Positions 13,612 to 26,950 of a stretch of 64,000 nucleotides of DNA are shown one piece after another. The number at the start of each line of letters is the position of its first letter. Position 1 is the stretch's first letter. The DNA lies in the NCBI GenBank assembly GCA_005281725.1, contig SSBO01000001.1, forward strand, positions 12,195,475 to 12,259,474, read 5' to 3'. The position numbers were made by a program, and so were the translations under genes. The stretch comes from Wuchereria bancrofti (lineage: Eukaryota > Nematoda > Chromadorea > Rhabditida > Onchocercidae). The notes beneath the pieces were generated by a model. That model was given only the letters and a program-made list of their open reading frames with translations. It had not been told where the DNA came from and did no database searches.

Positions 13612-16156
13612 TTAACGGTTTAAAAGTGAATTCCACGTGGAAGTGATACTTTCTTGATTACTGCAAACTTCTTGTTCGAGTAAAGTATTCCATGGGGTAG
13701 CATCCCATAGCTGATACTGCTTTTGCTCAACTGATCGAGAAACATCTGAGTTAGCATCTGAAACAAAGAATTTGTTAAAAATCTCAATTATAATTCAAAA
13801 ATTCTTAAACGGTTTTCAAAAATTAAAAATTGAAAAAATTTAAAAATTAAAAAAAATAAAAAATTCAGAAAATTCAAAGATTAAAAAAAATAATCATACA
13901 ATTTGATAATTTTTCAGTTAACTGTTTACTTCTTCTAAACTGTAGTTAACATAAAAAAGTGAGAAATCTAGTATTTTCTGAAAAAGGAAAATATCAGATA
14001 ATATTCTTTAAAAGATGATAACAAAAACATGTTAATGAGAAATGAAAGCGTACGTTACGTGTTGCTTACCGAGTGTAGCAGAGTTACTGCAATACAAACC
14101 ATTTCTTGCGTTTACGGAAGTTTGTGTCAACAAGGAAGGCATCTGAAAACCTAGCTAAACTGTATGGATCATTTATTTTGTTCACTGCTTAATTCATTAC
14201 TGAATATCTCATGAACGATACTAAAAGTTTAATTTTCAAAAATATGCAATGATAACTTATCACTTTTAACTATATCATTCACATTGCAATATAGATATGA
14301 TCAAAGCAATTAATGTAGAAGATTATGATAATGTTTACAAAATTCAAAATTATTTGTAAAAAAATGGAACTGATCAAATTAATTCTAATTTGACTTATTT
14401 AGCAAATATTGATTTAATTTTTTTTTTTTTTTGCTTACCAAAGTGAGTGTTGAGCTTGTAGCAGAAGCAAAAGATAGTTTTTGCAGTTCTTTTTCAGTAT
14501 ACTTTACATCAACAGCAAATACCTGCTCTCGACATGGCGAATTTTTAGTGGAAAAGAGTGAAGGAATAGTGCGCGTATCTTTTTTAGAAGCTGAAAACTA
14601 TTGCTATCTTATCATTTTAATTGATAAAATTATGTCTTACATACTCTGTATGAATTTTTTTTCTTTTACTAAAATTATTTTGCATAAAATCTGATCATAA
14701 ATTAGATTGAATCATTCAAAATTATGTTTGTATGATTTATGCTAAGCATAAATGATCGAAAAAAGTACTCTTGAAAACTTGTTACTTGTTGTTGTCAAAG
14801 ATGTGTGACATGACGATTCTGTTTTTGTCGATGAAATTGATGGATGTCTTTTGTTATATTCAAATTCATTTTGAATTACATTTCTGGATGACAAATATAA
14901 TTTTCTGTACACAATGTTGAATGATCGCAAAAACTGTAATAAACGGAAGAAATATTTTAATTTGAATTTCATTTATTGCTGCTAAACTAAAATCTAATCT
15001 GAAAACCTTTCAAATAAAAATAAATTACATGAAGAGAGAAAAAGGGAGAGAGAGAAAGAAGGAGAGAGAGAGCTAGAAAAAATAGCAATGTGCGCAATAT
15101 AAATTTTTTTTTGGATTTTTACACCAATAAATTTTATATTCAGAACATTACTGAAAGAAATGAAAGATTCATTTCTTCATCTATTTATTGTTATACACAA
15201 GATTTACAATGAAAATTTTAATTAATCATAAAAGATACTTTTTCATTTCTTATACCATATATTCTTGATGTACTGATTTTTCAAGAAGTTTAAATAAGAT
15301 AACAAACCTGTTCCACTTCATAAACCTGATAGAAACCAAAACCATACATCTCTGATCTTCCTTGCTTGGAGCTAATAAAATGCACAAATTTTTTTGTAGG
15401 TCTTACCAATTGAAGTGTAGAAGAAATTACAAATCCTCTTACAATTAGCTGTAATTTTTCATAATTTTTATAAACATTTTTTTACTCCATTTTGTCTTCA
15501 ATAAGGTAAGAACTTGATTGATAATTGTGACAAACAGATATTATCACATCTACCTAACTTAATAGACAATTTATCTAACTAGTTCAATGTAACTTTTAAT
15601 ATAGTGTCAGTAAATTATTTAGAAAAAAACTTTTTGACAAAAAAAAGCATATAAAAATGACATCCATTAAATGTTTTAGAGTAAAATGCTTACTATAATT
15701 AAAAAAAAAAAAGTTTACTACCTTAATGCCATCAATAGCAATCAATTTTGCTGCATTATCTTCTTTATCATAATACATATGCAAGAGGACAAAGTCTTTC
15801 GTCAATTCAAGCCAGGTATTTCCTTCAAGTTTGTAAATTTGCACAGTGACACAAGTAATATGCTTGAATCTGAAATCATATTTAGAGTATTTAAGTAAGA
15901 AATGGTAATGAAAATTGACTGCTTCTGCACATATAGAATTTTCTCAAAAATCACCGCAAATTTTGGAGCAGTCAACATTAATCGACCCTGGCAGGGGTCG
16001 AACCTGCAATCTTCTGATTAGAAGTCAGACGCCTTATCCATTAGGCCACAGGGTCAACACACTCATCATACAAATTACATTTCATAAATTTAAAATGAAA
16101 ATTTACCGATTTTTTAATAACAATGTTGTGTTTCCACTCAAATCCAATTGTTCCAT
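13612..16156 (-). CDS. Small WH1/EVH1-domain protein, 7 exons
   Basis: Exons: 16156-16107, 15869-15722, 15448-15308, 14933-14786, 14590-14439, 14142-14070, 13757-13612; 858 nt, 285 residues, all phases consistent. Residues about 15-120 read as a WH1/EVH1 fold: strand CVTVQIYKLEGNTW (Trp36), hydrophobic FVLLHMYY, then KKFVHFISSKQGRSEMYGFGF (87-105) and a closing helix EVEQFLRSF. WH1 domains bind proline-rich partners in WASP, Homer, Ena/VASP, SPRED and DCP1. The leading helix and the F.HF...YGFGF block are closest by eye to WASP and Homer. The remaining 165 residues are Ser/Thr-rich with no CRIB, polyproline, VCA, Homer coiled coil or DCP1 trimerisation segment that I can see; the tail ends in two WD/WN-type motifs (LWDATPWNTLL, STWNSLL). 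Subfamily unassigned. The first exon rests on splice phase alone. A tRNA gene sits in intron 1. Confidence 0.7.
15983..16055 (-). tRNA. tRNA-Arg (anticodon TCT)
   Basis: A 73-nt cloverleaf: acceptor stem GACCCTG/CAGGGTC, D arm with GCCT/AGGC, anticodon stem TCTGA/TCAGA with loop CTTCTAA (anticodon TCT, decoding AGA), T stem GCAGG/CCTGC with loop TTCGACC, discriminator G. Internal promoters are intact (A box TGGCCTAATGG, B box GGTTCGACCCC). No intron. It lies within intron 1 of the WH1-protein gene, same strand. AGA is a frequent Arg codon in AT-rich genomes. Confidence 0.97.
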
Positions 16157-17861
16157 ATATACAGACTTCAAATTGTAAAAGTGGGAGAAATTTGCGCTTA
16201 AAAATAAATCACATATATTTATTCAAACAATTTTTGCTTGCAACAATAGACTGTTTCATTAGAAAATGTTCATCACTGATGAATTCAACATATTTTGCAT
16301 ATGTAAAAGTTAACGTTTCATTATAACATTCAATCGTACTTAATTCTAAGTAAATAAATTAAGTCTTTAATTTAAAAATATTTGTATTTATGAAAAAAAT
16401 CCTTACTTAAGTTAATTATTATATGATTTTTTAATTGTTATCATATGATTATTTAATTGTTATTATATGATTACTAATTTAAGTTCGCTCAATCAATAGT
16501 TATACAAGCTAATCCATATGAGTAGTATTTTTGTTTTTTCTTATTTTTTAATTGATAACAATCTTAATTTATTTAATTTAAACAAAGTTAATAAAATTTT
16601 TAGTTACAAATTTAAGTATAATGAACTCATTTGATGAGATTTAAATGTTTATTGAGTGATAGAAACTTCATTTTTTTTTTTCATTTCATAATCAATCCAA
16701 TAATTGCAGAAGAAATAATTTATTTGAAAGTGCAAATCAATAATAGACGTAAGTAAGGTATATGAAGATGAGATTATGCGTGCAGAAAAACGTGATATTT
16801 CACGTAAATAGTAATTAAGAAAATAACATACGTTGAATATACTTGTATTCATGAAAAAAATGATACTTATAAAGTATTTTCATTAATATCTTAATCAACT
16901 ATTACTTTTTTTGATTTAATTTTTATTCCGTTTTTTTTTACTTTATCCTAATCTCTTCAATGTGACACATCTCGTTGGGTGACATTATTGTCTGATTATT
17001 AGCATTGATTGTTTATCTCTTATCATTTCTTATCTCTTCCAATTTTCACTTAAAAATTATTAATATACTATAATTTAGAAGTGAAAGGTACGGGTGGGAT
17101 AGAGGGAGAGAAAAGAATTAACTCTAAAAGTAGAGACCTTTTATTACAGTTTTTTAAAAATGGATTAATTAGTTAATTAATTAATTAATTAATTGGCAAA
17201 GTAGCAAAGTAGAGAGAAGTATGCTGGATAATCTTAGGAGAACAAGATTAAATACAATAAAGCTCATTAATATTCACGTAATCCGTGTATATTTCTTCTA
17301 GAAATTTCTAATGGTATAATTTTGTAGCGTTTAATTGCTAACATATTAGAACATTCGAGAAATTCCAAAGTAAATGCGTCAATTTCAAGTGGAAAAAATA
17401 AACGAAGAATTTATCATATAAAATTATATGCAAATTCAGGCGTTTTTATTTTTAGAAATTTTAAAACTTTAAATTTTTTTAGAAAAATTTTAAAAGAAGA
17501 AAGTTTTCTTTAACTTCGAAAAATAAGTTTTTTATTTTTGGCTACGAATCATAAAATCAAACATTTTAATTCCTTTATTGATTAATATTTGAAAAAGTTG
17601 CATTGAGCGCAAATGTTTGTGAATCAAAAATTGTTCACAAGGAAATTTTTTTATAAATTTTATTTAAGTTTTTTTAAATTGCAATGATTGAAAGCAAATG
17701 CATCACACTTTTAGCTTATCATTAAGCAAATAAGCAAGCAATTCTATTTATCTTAGTATATACATCAATCAAATGCTAGGATAATCATACAGTAATGACC
17801 AACGGCTACTAAAGTCATTGAATTTGAGAAAAAAGAAAAAGGGAGATAAAAGCTGATAAAT
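16157..17861. other. Intergenic upstream of the WH1-protein gene
   Basis: No coding region recognised. Expected to carry the WH1 gene promoter. Contains a TTAA/ATTA tetranucleotide run at about 17163-17195. Confidence 0.5.
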
Positions 17862-19654
17862 AACTAAATTTGTCGCATTCTCTGATTTAATTACAGTTTA
17901 CTAATGAGGTACAATTTTAATGGTTAAAGTTAAAGTTAGTAATCAACTTGCTTGTCCAATTGGTCATTTTCATCAGATGGAATGTGTTCATTTCTCAAAT
18001 ATCATTATGATATGAAATTTAAATTGTATAGACAACCTCTCTCTTCCATATTATACATTCTCAAAAAATCAGAACAAAATAAATAGTATTATTGAAAAGT
18101 TCTAAATTTAAATTTAATTGAAAAATTATAATATTTATTCATATCTGAATATTATTTCAACATTATCCTTTTTTTTCAACATTGATAAAATTTTAACAAA
18201 ATTTTGTTTCTTTTTCTTTCCTTTCCACTTCATTGAATTAATTGTCGCTTATATCGTTTTTTTTTTGGTCCTTCTCTAAAAACTTGTATTTATTTCCAGA
18301 CAGAATAATAATTTAACACTTATATTTAAAATTCCAATCAACCAAATAACGCAAAAACTTTCCAAAAGTTAAAGTAAAATTGAGATTAATTAAAGTTATA
18401 ATGTAATAGTAACAGTATTACTTAGTTATTTATATAATTTTGAGCAATCTTTGCATTATTTGTTTTATTTATTTCATTTAAAATTAACCATTTAAATTTA
18501 AAATCTTTCAAAATGTTCTTTGATAATGAACGATATAACAATAGAAATGAATTTCATTTTATTAAACAATGCAAACATTCTTCTTACGTTTTTTTGATTT
18601 CTAACGTAAAATTATTTTTTTAGCAGATTAATTAGCACATCAAATGTTTTCTTAATTCATTGGAAAATTCTAAAAAAGATTTTTTTTTCTAATTGTTTGA
18701 GCTTTTCTTATTGTAAGAATAATCAGTGAGATTGCTAACTTTGATTCGAGTAATAAGACTATGCATATTAATTAGTGTTATTTATTCAACAAACAAAAAA
18801 ATCTAACACTTAATTTTAATGAAAATAAGTGGAAATCAATAACTGTGTTTAACAGTATAATTATACTAAAAGATTTACGTAGTTTTACGTAAGAAATCAG
18901 AAAAACGTAAGACGAATGTTTGTATTGTTTAATAAAATAAATTTCATTTTTATCATTATATCATCCATTATCATAGAACATTTTGGAAGATTTAAATTTA
19001 AATGGTTAATTTTAAATGAAATAAATGAAACAAATAATGCAAAGATTGCTCAAAATTATATAAATAACTAAGTAATACTGTTATTATTACATTATAACTT
19101 TAATTAATCTCAATTTTACTTTAACTTTTGGAAAGTTATTTGATTGATTGAAATTTTATTATTTTAAATATAAATGTTAAATTATTATTCTGTCTGGAAA
19201 TAAACACAAGTTTTTAGGGAAGGACCAAAAAAAAACGATAAAATATAAGAGACAATTAATTCAATGAAGTGGAGAGAAAAGAAAAAGAAATAAAATTTTG
19301 ATAAAATTTTATCAATGTTGAAAGAAAAAAAGAATAATGTTGGAATAATGTTCAGACATGAATAAATATTAGATTTTTTCAATTAAATTTAAATTTAAAA
19401 CTTTTCAGTAATACTATCTATTTTGTTCTGATTTTTTGAGAATGTATAATATGGAAGAGAGAGGTTGTCTATACAATTTAAATTTCATATTATAATGATA
19501 TTTGAGAAATGAACACATTCCATCTGATTTATTTAAATGAAAATGACCAATTGGACAAGCAAGTTGATTGCTAACTTTAACTTTAACTTTAACCATTTAA
19601 ATTGTACCTCATTAGTAAACTGTAATTCAATTAGAGAATGCGATAAATTTAGTT
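17862..19654. repeat. Long diverged inverted repeat (foldback), ~750-bp arms
   Basis: The left arm (about 17862-18612) is found again, reverse-complemented, at about 18880-19654; the spacer is about 270 bp and itself has a small inverted repeat (AATTAGTGTTA / TAACACTTAATT). The arms match at scattered landmarks from outer edge (AACTAAATTT...TCGCATTCTCT) to inner edge (TTTACGT...AGAAATC) with many substitutions and several short indels, so the copies are old. The same broken reading frame (KVSNQLACPIGHFH) occurs in both arms but is not a gene. No clear target-site duplication was seen and no transposase. It may be a relic of a foldback element or an inverted duplication. Confidence 0.85.
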
Positions 19655-20005
19655 CATACATTTAATGTTATCACTTTGAAACAAATTGATTTCAATATCA
19701 TATTGTAGCCATCAAAAAAAAAAAATGCTTTTTAATCGAAATAAAAAATTTTTAATCAAACAAAATAATGAAAATAATGATTTTTAATCAAATCAAAATA
19801 ATGATTAACCGGACATCTACAATAAATATACTATACGTCTTAACCGGACATATACTATACTTTACTTGAAACTTCGGAAATATTAAAAAAAAATGAAGTC
19901 CCTCTCGTTATGTGCTTATATTTTGAAGTATTATTTTATTTATTATTGCTACTGCAATAAATTAAATTCCGGATATTCTTGCAGGACTTGTTTAAATGGA
20001 AAAAA

Positions 20006-20043
<38 letters not shown>

Positions 20044-23000
20044 GTGTGTCCTTTAAATAATGTTCTCTATTGAAATTAGATGTATTTTTTTTTGCTATCG
20101 ATTTATTATTCGATATTTAATTTTTTTTTATTTTTCAATGATAATAGGATAAGTATTATTGATAACAGAATATAAATTATTATGAAATGAATTTATAAGA
20201 AAAAGAAATTATTTGATAGCTTACTGTGACAATAATTTATCAAAAATGTGCACATTACCACCAATCATTTTGCATTGATTGACAATTAAATTGATAATAT
20301 CAAATATTTTCATATCAAACAGCTTTAAAAAAAAAAGAGCGAAAAATAATTGAATTTTCTCATACATCATCATCATTTTTTTCAGTAACAATAAATTCAT
20401 TTCAATTTAATTAATAAATTATAAAAGTTTTTTCTTCCATTAAATTATTCCATTTTACCGCTATTATTTGCATCTTTTAGTGATATTAAATCAATCTTAT
20501 TTCGATTAAATTTCAACTAATTTTGTCTTTTCTCACTGTCAAACTTCTTATTGATTTCTTTTACAAGAAATAATGAAGAAAAAAAGGATTAAAAATTGAG
20601 TTATACACGGTATTCATTTTTGAACAAATACTGTAAGTTGCCATAAATCTCGTGAAGGAAACGATAGATAAGAAAGAGTAAAGGTCAACAAACAGTTGTT
20701 TGCTAAAATAGGCGGAAAAATCAGCGCAATAGACGGAATTTCGAATATCATGGCGGTATATTCAAATGAAAGTTATGTAATAACGAACAATTTGTTAGAA
20801 AAATAGTAAGGATTTTTTTTTAGGATTACGCATTTTTTTTTTTTTTTTTTTGTTTGAATTTAAGGATTTCCGGAAAGTATGTGAGATTTTATATGTCACA
20901 TAAACACTTTTTCAAGTTACTTTTTCAAGTTAATTCAAGTTACTGTCACATATTTTTAAAATTTTGATTGGAAAGTTGCCATTTTAATCTAATGCTAATA
21001 TGAAATTAAGTTAAATAAAAACAAAAAAGCAGAATTATAAGCGTCAGTAATGAAGAGACGTCAAAAAAAAAAGAGACAAAAAAGAAGAGACGTCAGTAAT
21101 ACATAATACTATATAGTAAAATTTTAAGTAATTTAAATTTTAATATATGCTTTAATATATTTTATGTGTTTCCATTTTAAAGAGTTATATTTTAGTTTGT
21201 TAAAATTGAAATTCAAATTAATATGCATTTATTTTCATCAAACATTGCATAATATTAGTTAAGGTTTTATGAGATATTTTAAAAATATCTGAGTATAAAG
21301 CTTATTGCTTTTTATTTTCTTTTCATTTTTATTTTTGGCCTTTTCTTCTTTTTCACATTTTTCTTTCTTTGGAAAAAGAAAATTTAATTTCTTCTTTCTA
21401 ATGAAACTGAAACATTGCATGAAATTTATAATTCAGTAAATGAATTAGTTAATAGTCAATAACCAACACAACATTGACTATTTTCATTCATTTAAATTTG
21501 CTCAATTCATTTTAATTTTAGTTAATTGATGAAGAAATTTATTAATTAACTATTTAATGTTTCTTTTATGGCTCATTTAAATGTCATTATCCAATTCTTA
21601 TACATCAGTTAAAAGACATTTTGCACCGAACTTATTACTCTTTCATGGGATTGTTAAATTGTACAGAGGCGCTTCTTTCAACTGAATTATTAATTTAAGA
21701 AAAGGCCTGATAAATGGCCTTGATGTATTATTCAAAATTTCCATTTTAAATTTACACGAGAAACATGTTGTCCTCATTATCTGTTTATCATTGCCTATAT
21801 CTCCTTTCCTGATTACATGTTCCATTCATTCATTTAGATAATATTTCATATACCATCTGTTTGATAAATTCTAATGAAATTTAAATTTCAACTTTATTTG
21901 ATATTATTTTTGTTCAAAATAATGCAACTAATTAGCTAATTAGCACAATTAGCATTTCAAATTCATAGTATGCTACATTATTACATATAGTTGATTATAT
22001 CGAAAAGACTAAATTATTTTAAATTATAGAATTTTAATTTATTCCTACAATATTACTCAGAATCCAGCATTAATTGTAGTAAAATATGCTAAGTTTAAAA
22101 TAATTTCATATACTAAATACCATTCATTATTAGGTAATATTAGCTAAAATTTAAAATTAATTTACTCATTTAAGTTGATGAAAATTAAATGTTTTGTCAA
22201 ATATCGCTAATGAATTTTTTTATTTTAGTTAAAATATTTCAAAATTTTCGATGGGCAGAAATGATTTTTCTCGTTGAATCATAACTCTGAGCATCCGATC
22301 ATTTCACCCATACTTTTCCATCTCTGTTCATTTCATTTTTTTCTATTCTCTGCACTGCCATTCACTTTTTCTAAAAAAAAAAAATTGAAATTAAAATATA
22401 AATTTTTATCATCACGTTATCTTTTTGTTCACATTTTATCAGCAATTTATTTTTTCAATTCAAAATTCTAAAATGCCTTTCATTTAATTAAATTAAACTA
22501 TTTTATTTTTTCATTTATCATCCTCTCTACTTGCTAATTTTATTATTTGTTTATTGTTTCATAATTGTTTAAAATTTATTTTCGGCTTCAATTAACTAGT
22601 AGCATTTTTTATTTCAAAAATATTAGTAATTAGAAATATTTTAAAACTAACTTGTAAAAGACGAAGAATGTTCAGTTAGTTTAATGAGATCTAATATTGC
22701 CAATCATTAGAAAGACGATATCATTTCTGGATTTTAAAAATTGCAAAGCAATATTCCTAATTTTTTTTTATGAATTTTAAAATTATTTATTCATCAATAA
22801 ATAAATAAGCAAAAAAAAAAAAAACAAAGAACAAATTAATGTATTACCGTTCAAATTTCACTGCAAATTTTACACATTTAACAAATGAACTTTATTATAA
22901 AAAACTGAACTCATTGATTTTTTAATAAATCAAATCTATTTTTCACTAATTATAATTTGTCACGAGTAATGAAAAAGATAGAAAACGAACTGATTATAGT

Positions 23001-26000
23001 TGCAATCATAATAAAACATCGTGACATAAAGTTGAAAGGAAAAAATCTTCCAATAAATTTCAATTGCTTTCTGTACAAACTATTATTACAAATATGAATC
23101 ATACCGAATAAATTTTTGAAATTAAACTCTTCAATCGTAACAAAAAAAAAAATATTTAAAAAAAATATTATTGAAACATATAATTATTTATTTATTATTA
23201 TTATTACTAATTATTACTGCTATGAAAATTAAATGAAATGCAAATCATAAAAATCAGATTGTTTTAGCGCATTAAAAACCACTGTTCTTCAAATATTTCA
23301 ATGAAAAAAAAAAAAAGGACAAAATTTATCTTTTCAAACTTGTTTTTTTTTTTTTGCTTCATTTTTTAATACTATCAAATATGATCAAACTTAGTTAATA
23401 TTATTTATTATAGTAAAATATTATTTTCCAAAAGCTAACAGAGAGTATTTATAGTGAATGCATATTGCATTCATTGTGATGAACAGCTGTTCAAGTGCTA
23501 AATAATCCGACCCGATCCAATCAATTCATTCTGCTTCACTAACTGATCGTTCTTTCCTCTAATCATTTTTCTGCTCAACGATTAGTTCAACTTAACTTTT
23601 AATACTTTTTCATTTTGCTATCTCATTGTTAGCATCATCTTTCACTCTAATCTCTAAAATACTGTGTAACAAATGGCGGGCGGTATTTTGTAGGATTCAT
23701 TAAAGGATAAGCAAATAGATATCATCAATTGGTATTTGTTGGATGTAAAACGATATTTACTCTCTTTATAGTAACTTTTCGGAAGAGTTAGAATTTGTTA
23801 ATTTTAATATTACATTCAATTGATCTCTTTTATTTGTTTACTAATCTTTTTTTTTTGCTAATCTGTTCCAAAAAGTTTATCATTTTATCTAGAAGACTTA
23901 ACCAGAACTAATCTTTTGCACCATTCATTATTCTATTTTGCAAAATTAGATAGCAAGAAATTGAGAGCGCTAATGTCCGATATACAATGAAAGATTAAAT
24001 AGGATAAATGGATAAATGATTGACTTAAACGAGAAAACTTTTCAACTACACATATGCAAAGTTTAATTTCATATTTTACTCTATTTTACGTTTTATTTAT
24101 CAAATAATTGTTTAATTAATTATCAATTTATTTTCAAATTAATCAATTAGTTTTATTTCAATTTATTCTTATTCATTTGGTTTCGTTTTTTTTTTTCTTT
24201 TTTTTTCTGCTGTAATTTTTAAAAGTAAATGTTTGAAAGATTTTCATGTTTTTATTTTCTTGGCAGAAAAAAAAAACGAAGGAAAAACTCAACTTTTCTA
24301 TTGATTCAAAACTTTGAAATGTCATATGAATCATTTTGAATTCGAGATTTTTGTTGTTAATTTTGAGTGATTCGCATTTATTTTTTATCACTTTTACTTG
24401 TCCATTCGTATCAATTATTCAATTCATTCATTCGTTTCTTTCATTTTCATTAATTACAGCTACTAATTAAGGCTTTTACAACAAACAATGTACAATGTAA
24501 AATTTTTGCAGAATTTCATTTTTTTTACAATTATCGATTGAAAAAGAGAAAACTTTTTGTTATTTAATGATGAAAGTATATTGGAATGTCGCTGGGCATT
24601 TTAGGCTCGCACTAATGGTATTGCTCAAAAAAGTGTAACAGAAAGATAAAGTATAAGTACGTTTAGGGAAGTATAAGTAAGTTAAGTATAAATAAGTATA
24701 AATAAACCTTAATAAATGTAACATAATGATGGCTAATTCAGTTTATCATTTAATTTATTTGCGCTAAAAATAAAGAGAAGCCTTAAATTATTTAATAATT
24801 AAAAAAATAGAAATGTATATTTTTGGACGATTAAATAAGGAATTTAATGACATTTGAACATATATCAATCCTATCTTTTATTCTTCTTATATCTTTAAAT
24901 CATTCCAAAAGAATTTACTAAATAAATGAACTTTTAAAAACCTTAATAATTAATTTCCAAAATTATTTTGGAATAATTCCAATAATTTTCCTCAAAAAAT
25001 TATAAGAAATTTTGAATAAAAGTACCAATTTTTTTTCATTGAGTATAATTAATTTACCATAATTTGCACTATTAATTAGGAATTATCATTTTACTTTTTA
25101 CATTTATTCAATTATCGATATTGTCATTTCTCATTTTGAGAAGATTTAATCACTTCCTACAATTAAATTCAAATATTTCACGGATACCTTTTTTTTTTTA
25201 AATTGTATTTCTCTCGTTCCCCTCAATAAATGATGTGGAAAGTGCAAACAGCAGAGTATTTTAGAAATGGATCGATAGCTCAAGCAGGCGCAGAGTGTTA
25301 GTTTAAAGAGTGCTTCTGTCGCACCATACCCGCCCACACTAACTAATCATTTATATTTCTTTTCTCAAAAATTACATTTAATGCTTTTTGGGAAAAAAAA
25401 AGAAAGAAATAAAAAAAGAAAAGAAAAGAAAGATTTACACGGAAATAAAAACCGGAAAGGATGGATGAAAGAATCTAATCCGACATCAAACATCTTCTTT
25501 ATATCCTTTCCATTACGGTTGCTATGAGTCATTTCTTGCATCATTGTTCCTTTTTTTGTTGCCTTATTGCTGATATCATCAAAATTTCCGTATTTGAGTT
25601 TTTCGTTAAACTCGGAATTATTATTATTAATATTTTTTTGATCATTTTATTTAGTGGAATTAATTTTAAAAAGGATTACCATTCTTTTGATTGATTTGCA
25701 AATTGGGATAATTTATTGCAAAGATAATTTAATTAAATACAATTTAATTAAAATTGAATTATTTATTATCACTGAATGAATCATTTAGAATTGATAATAC
25801 TTTCAAGATATTATTTTCTTCGTATTTTATTTGGTGAATATAAAATATAGTCAAATATTTAGTGGTATTTCATCTTTTTTCCACGAATATTTTATTATTC
25901 TTTAGACCATTTAGCATAAATAGGAAGGAAAAGATCTCATTTCACAATGAATTTAATGAAAAATCGGAAACTGAATACACATAGATGTTAGAACAATTTT

Positions 26001-26930
26001 ATCCAATTTTATCCTTTCATTTTTACTATTCAAAAATTTCTCCATAAAATATAAATTTAAAAATGCTATAATGCAAATTTAGGAATAAAATCTACTGGAG
26101 TTGTTTATCGTATGATAAAAAATGAAATAGATAAAAGTAAATTTCATCTGATACATTGTAATATGATGAAAAGAATAATTCATCTCAAAAATATTTCAAA
26201 GAAAAAAATGAGAAAAATAACGAATAAACAAGTTTAAATCTTTTTAAATTCGTTAAAGATAGGATGCTTTACCTGATGCTTTGTATTAACATTGCTATAT
26301 GTCCAGGTAGCATTTCATTAAAAACATTTAACAAAATTTCATTTCATTTGATCATTAATAGCATTCCGATAATTTTATCATCTATTTTTTGGAATAAACT
26401 TTGAACGTAAAAACGAATTTCGCAATTGTTAAATATTGATTTGCGGTAATGAAGTTGAAATATCAGTGTATCATTCATTCATAAACAAATTTCAAACATC
26501 ATTCTTACTGTGTCACACTGTGAATCATATTCTCTCTCCCTCTCCCTCTCTCTCCCTCTCTCCCTCCCTCTCTCTTACTTTCTCTCCTTACTGAAATAAT
26601 ATTGCAACTGATTGATAATACAATTGTTGCAGATGTGGTAACCGGAAGAATTGAAGTATATTTCTAAGAGATTTTAGGGTGTGAAATTTGATAGAAATTA
26701 TTTTTTTTTTCTCATTTGAAAATGATTCATTTTATGCTAATGATATATGCAAGCTAACATTTATCATAAGCTAAAATTGATCATTGAAATTTTAGATATT
26801 TCTATAAACGAACATTGATTTAAAAATTTCATCATTTCACATTCACTTTTTATTTCATTTTTTATTTTCTATTAAAAGAAAAAACAAAACAAAAGTGGAA
26901 TAAAAAAAAGATTGAAATTGATTAATTTCA
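19655..26930. other. Large gene-poor region upstream of the integrin gene
   Basis: Seven kilobases without a recognisable gene. Local departures from the AT-rich background occur at 20640-20790, 23640-23700, 24590-24640 and 25195-25340; these could be regulatory blocks or unrecognised non-coding exons. Positions 26530-26585 are a CT-rich tract about 400 bp before the integrin start. ACCGGAA motifs are at 25451 and 26641. Confidence 0.5.
20009..20049. repeat. (CT)n microsatellite followed by GTGCGTGTGT
   Basis: About fifteen uninterrupted CT units ending in a short GT-rich stretch. Similar but shorter or impure CT tracts lie at 12868-12902, 26530-26585 and 60539-60570. Confidence 0.9.
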
Positions 26931-26950
26931 GGTAAAAAGCCATTAAAAAA
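26927..26950 (+). promoter_or_regulatory. Likely trans-splice acceptor of the integrin gene
   Basis: TTTCAG ends at 26931, followed by a 19-base leader and ATG at 26951. TTTCAG is the preferred nematode 3' splice site and no coding exon precedes it, so a spliced-leader site is likely. The leader itself begins GTAAAA. Confidence 0.55.

Noticed and set aside
15308..15448. A possible 35-bp intron inside WH1-gene exon 3 (GTAAGA...ATTAG)
   Set aside because: Removing it would shift the frame and delete the conserved F.HF part of the WH1 domain; 35 bp is also too short for a normal intron.
17862..19654. Reading frames shared by the two arms of the inverted repeat as a real gene
   Set aside because: The frames are short, differ between arms by indels and match no transposase or host protein.
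25146..25337. Minus-strand open frame with Cys- and Leu-rich peptide (LTLCACLSYRSISKILCC)
   Set aside because: No start context, splice sites, domain or neighbouring exons; kept only as a less AT-rich block.
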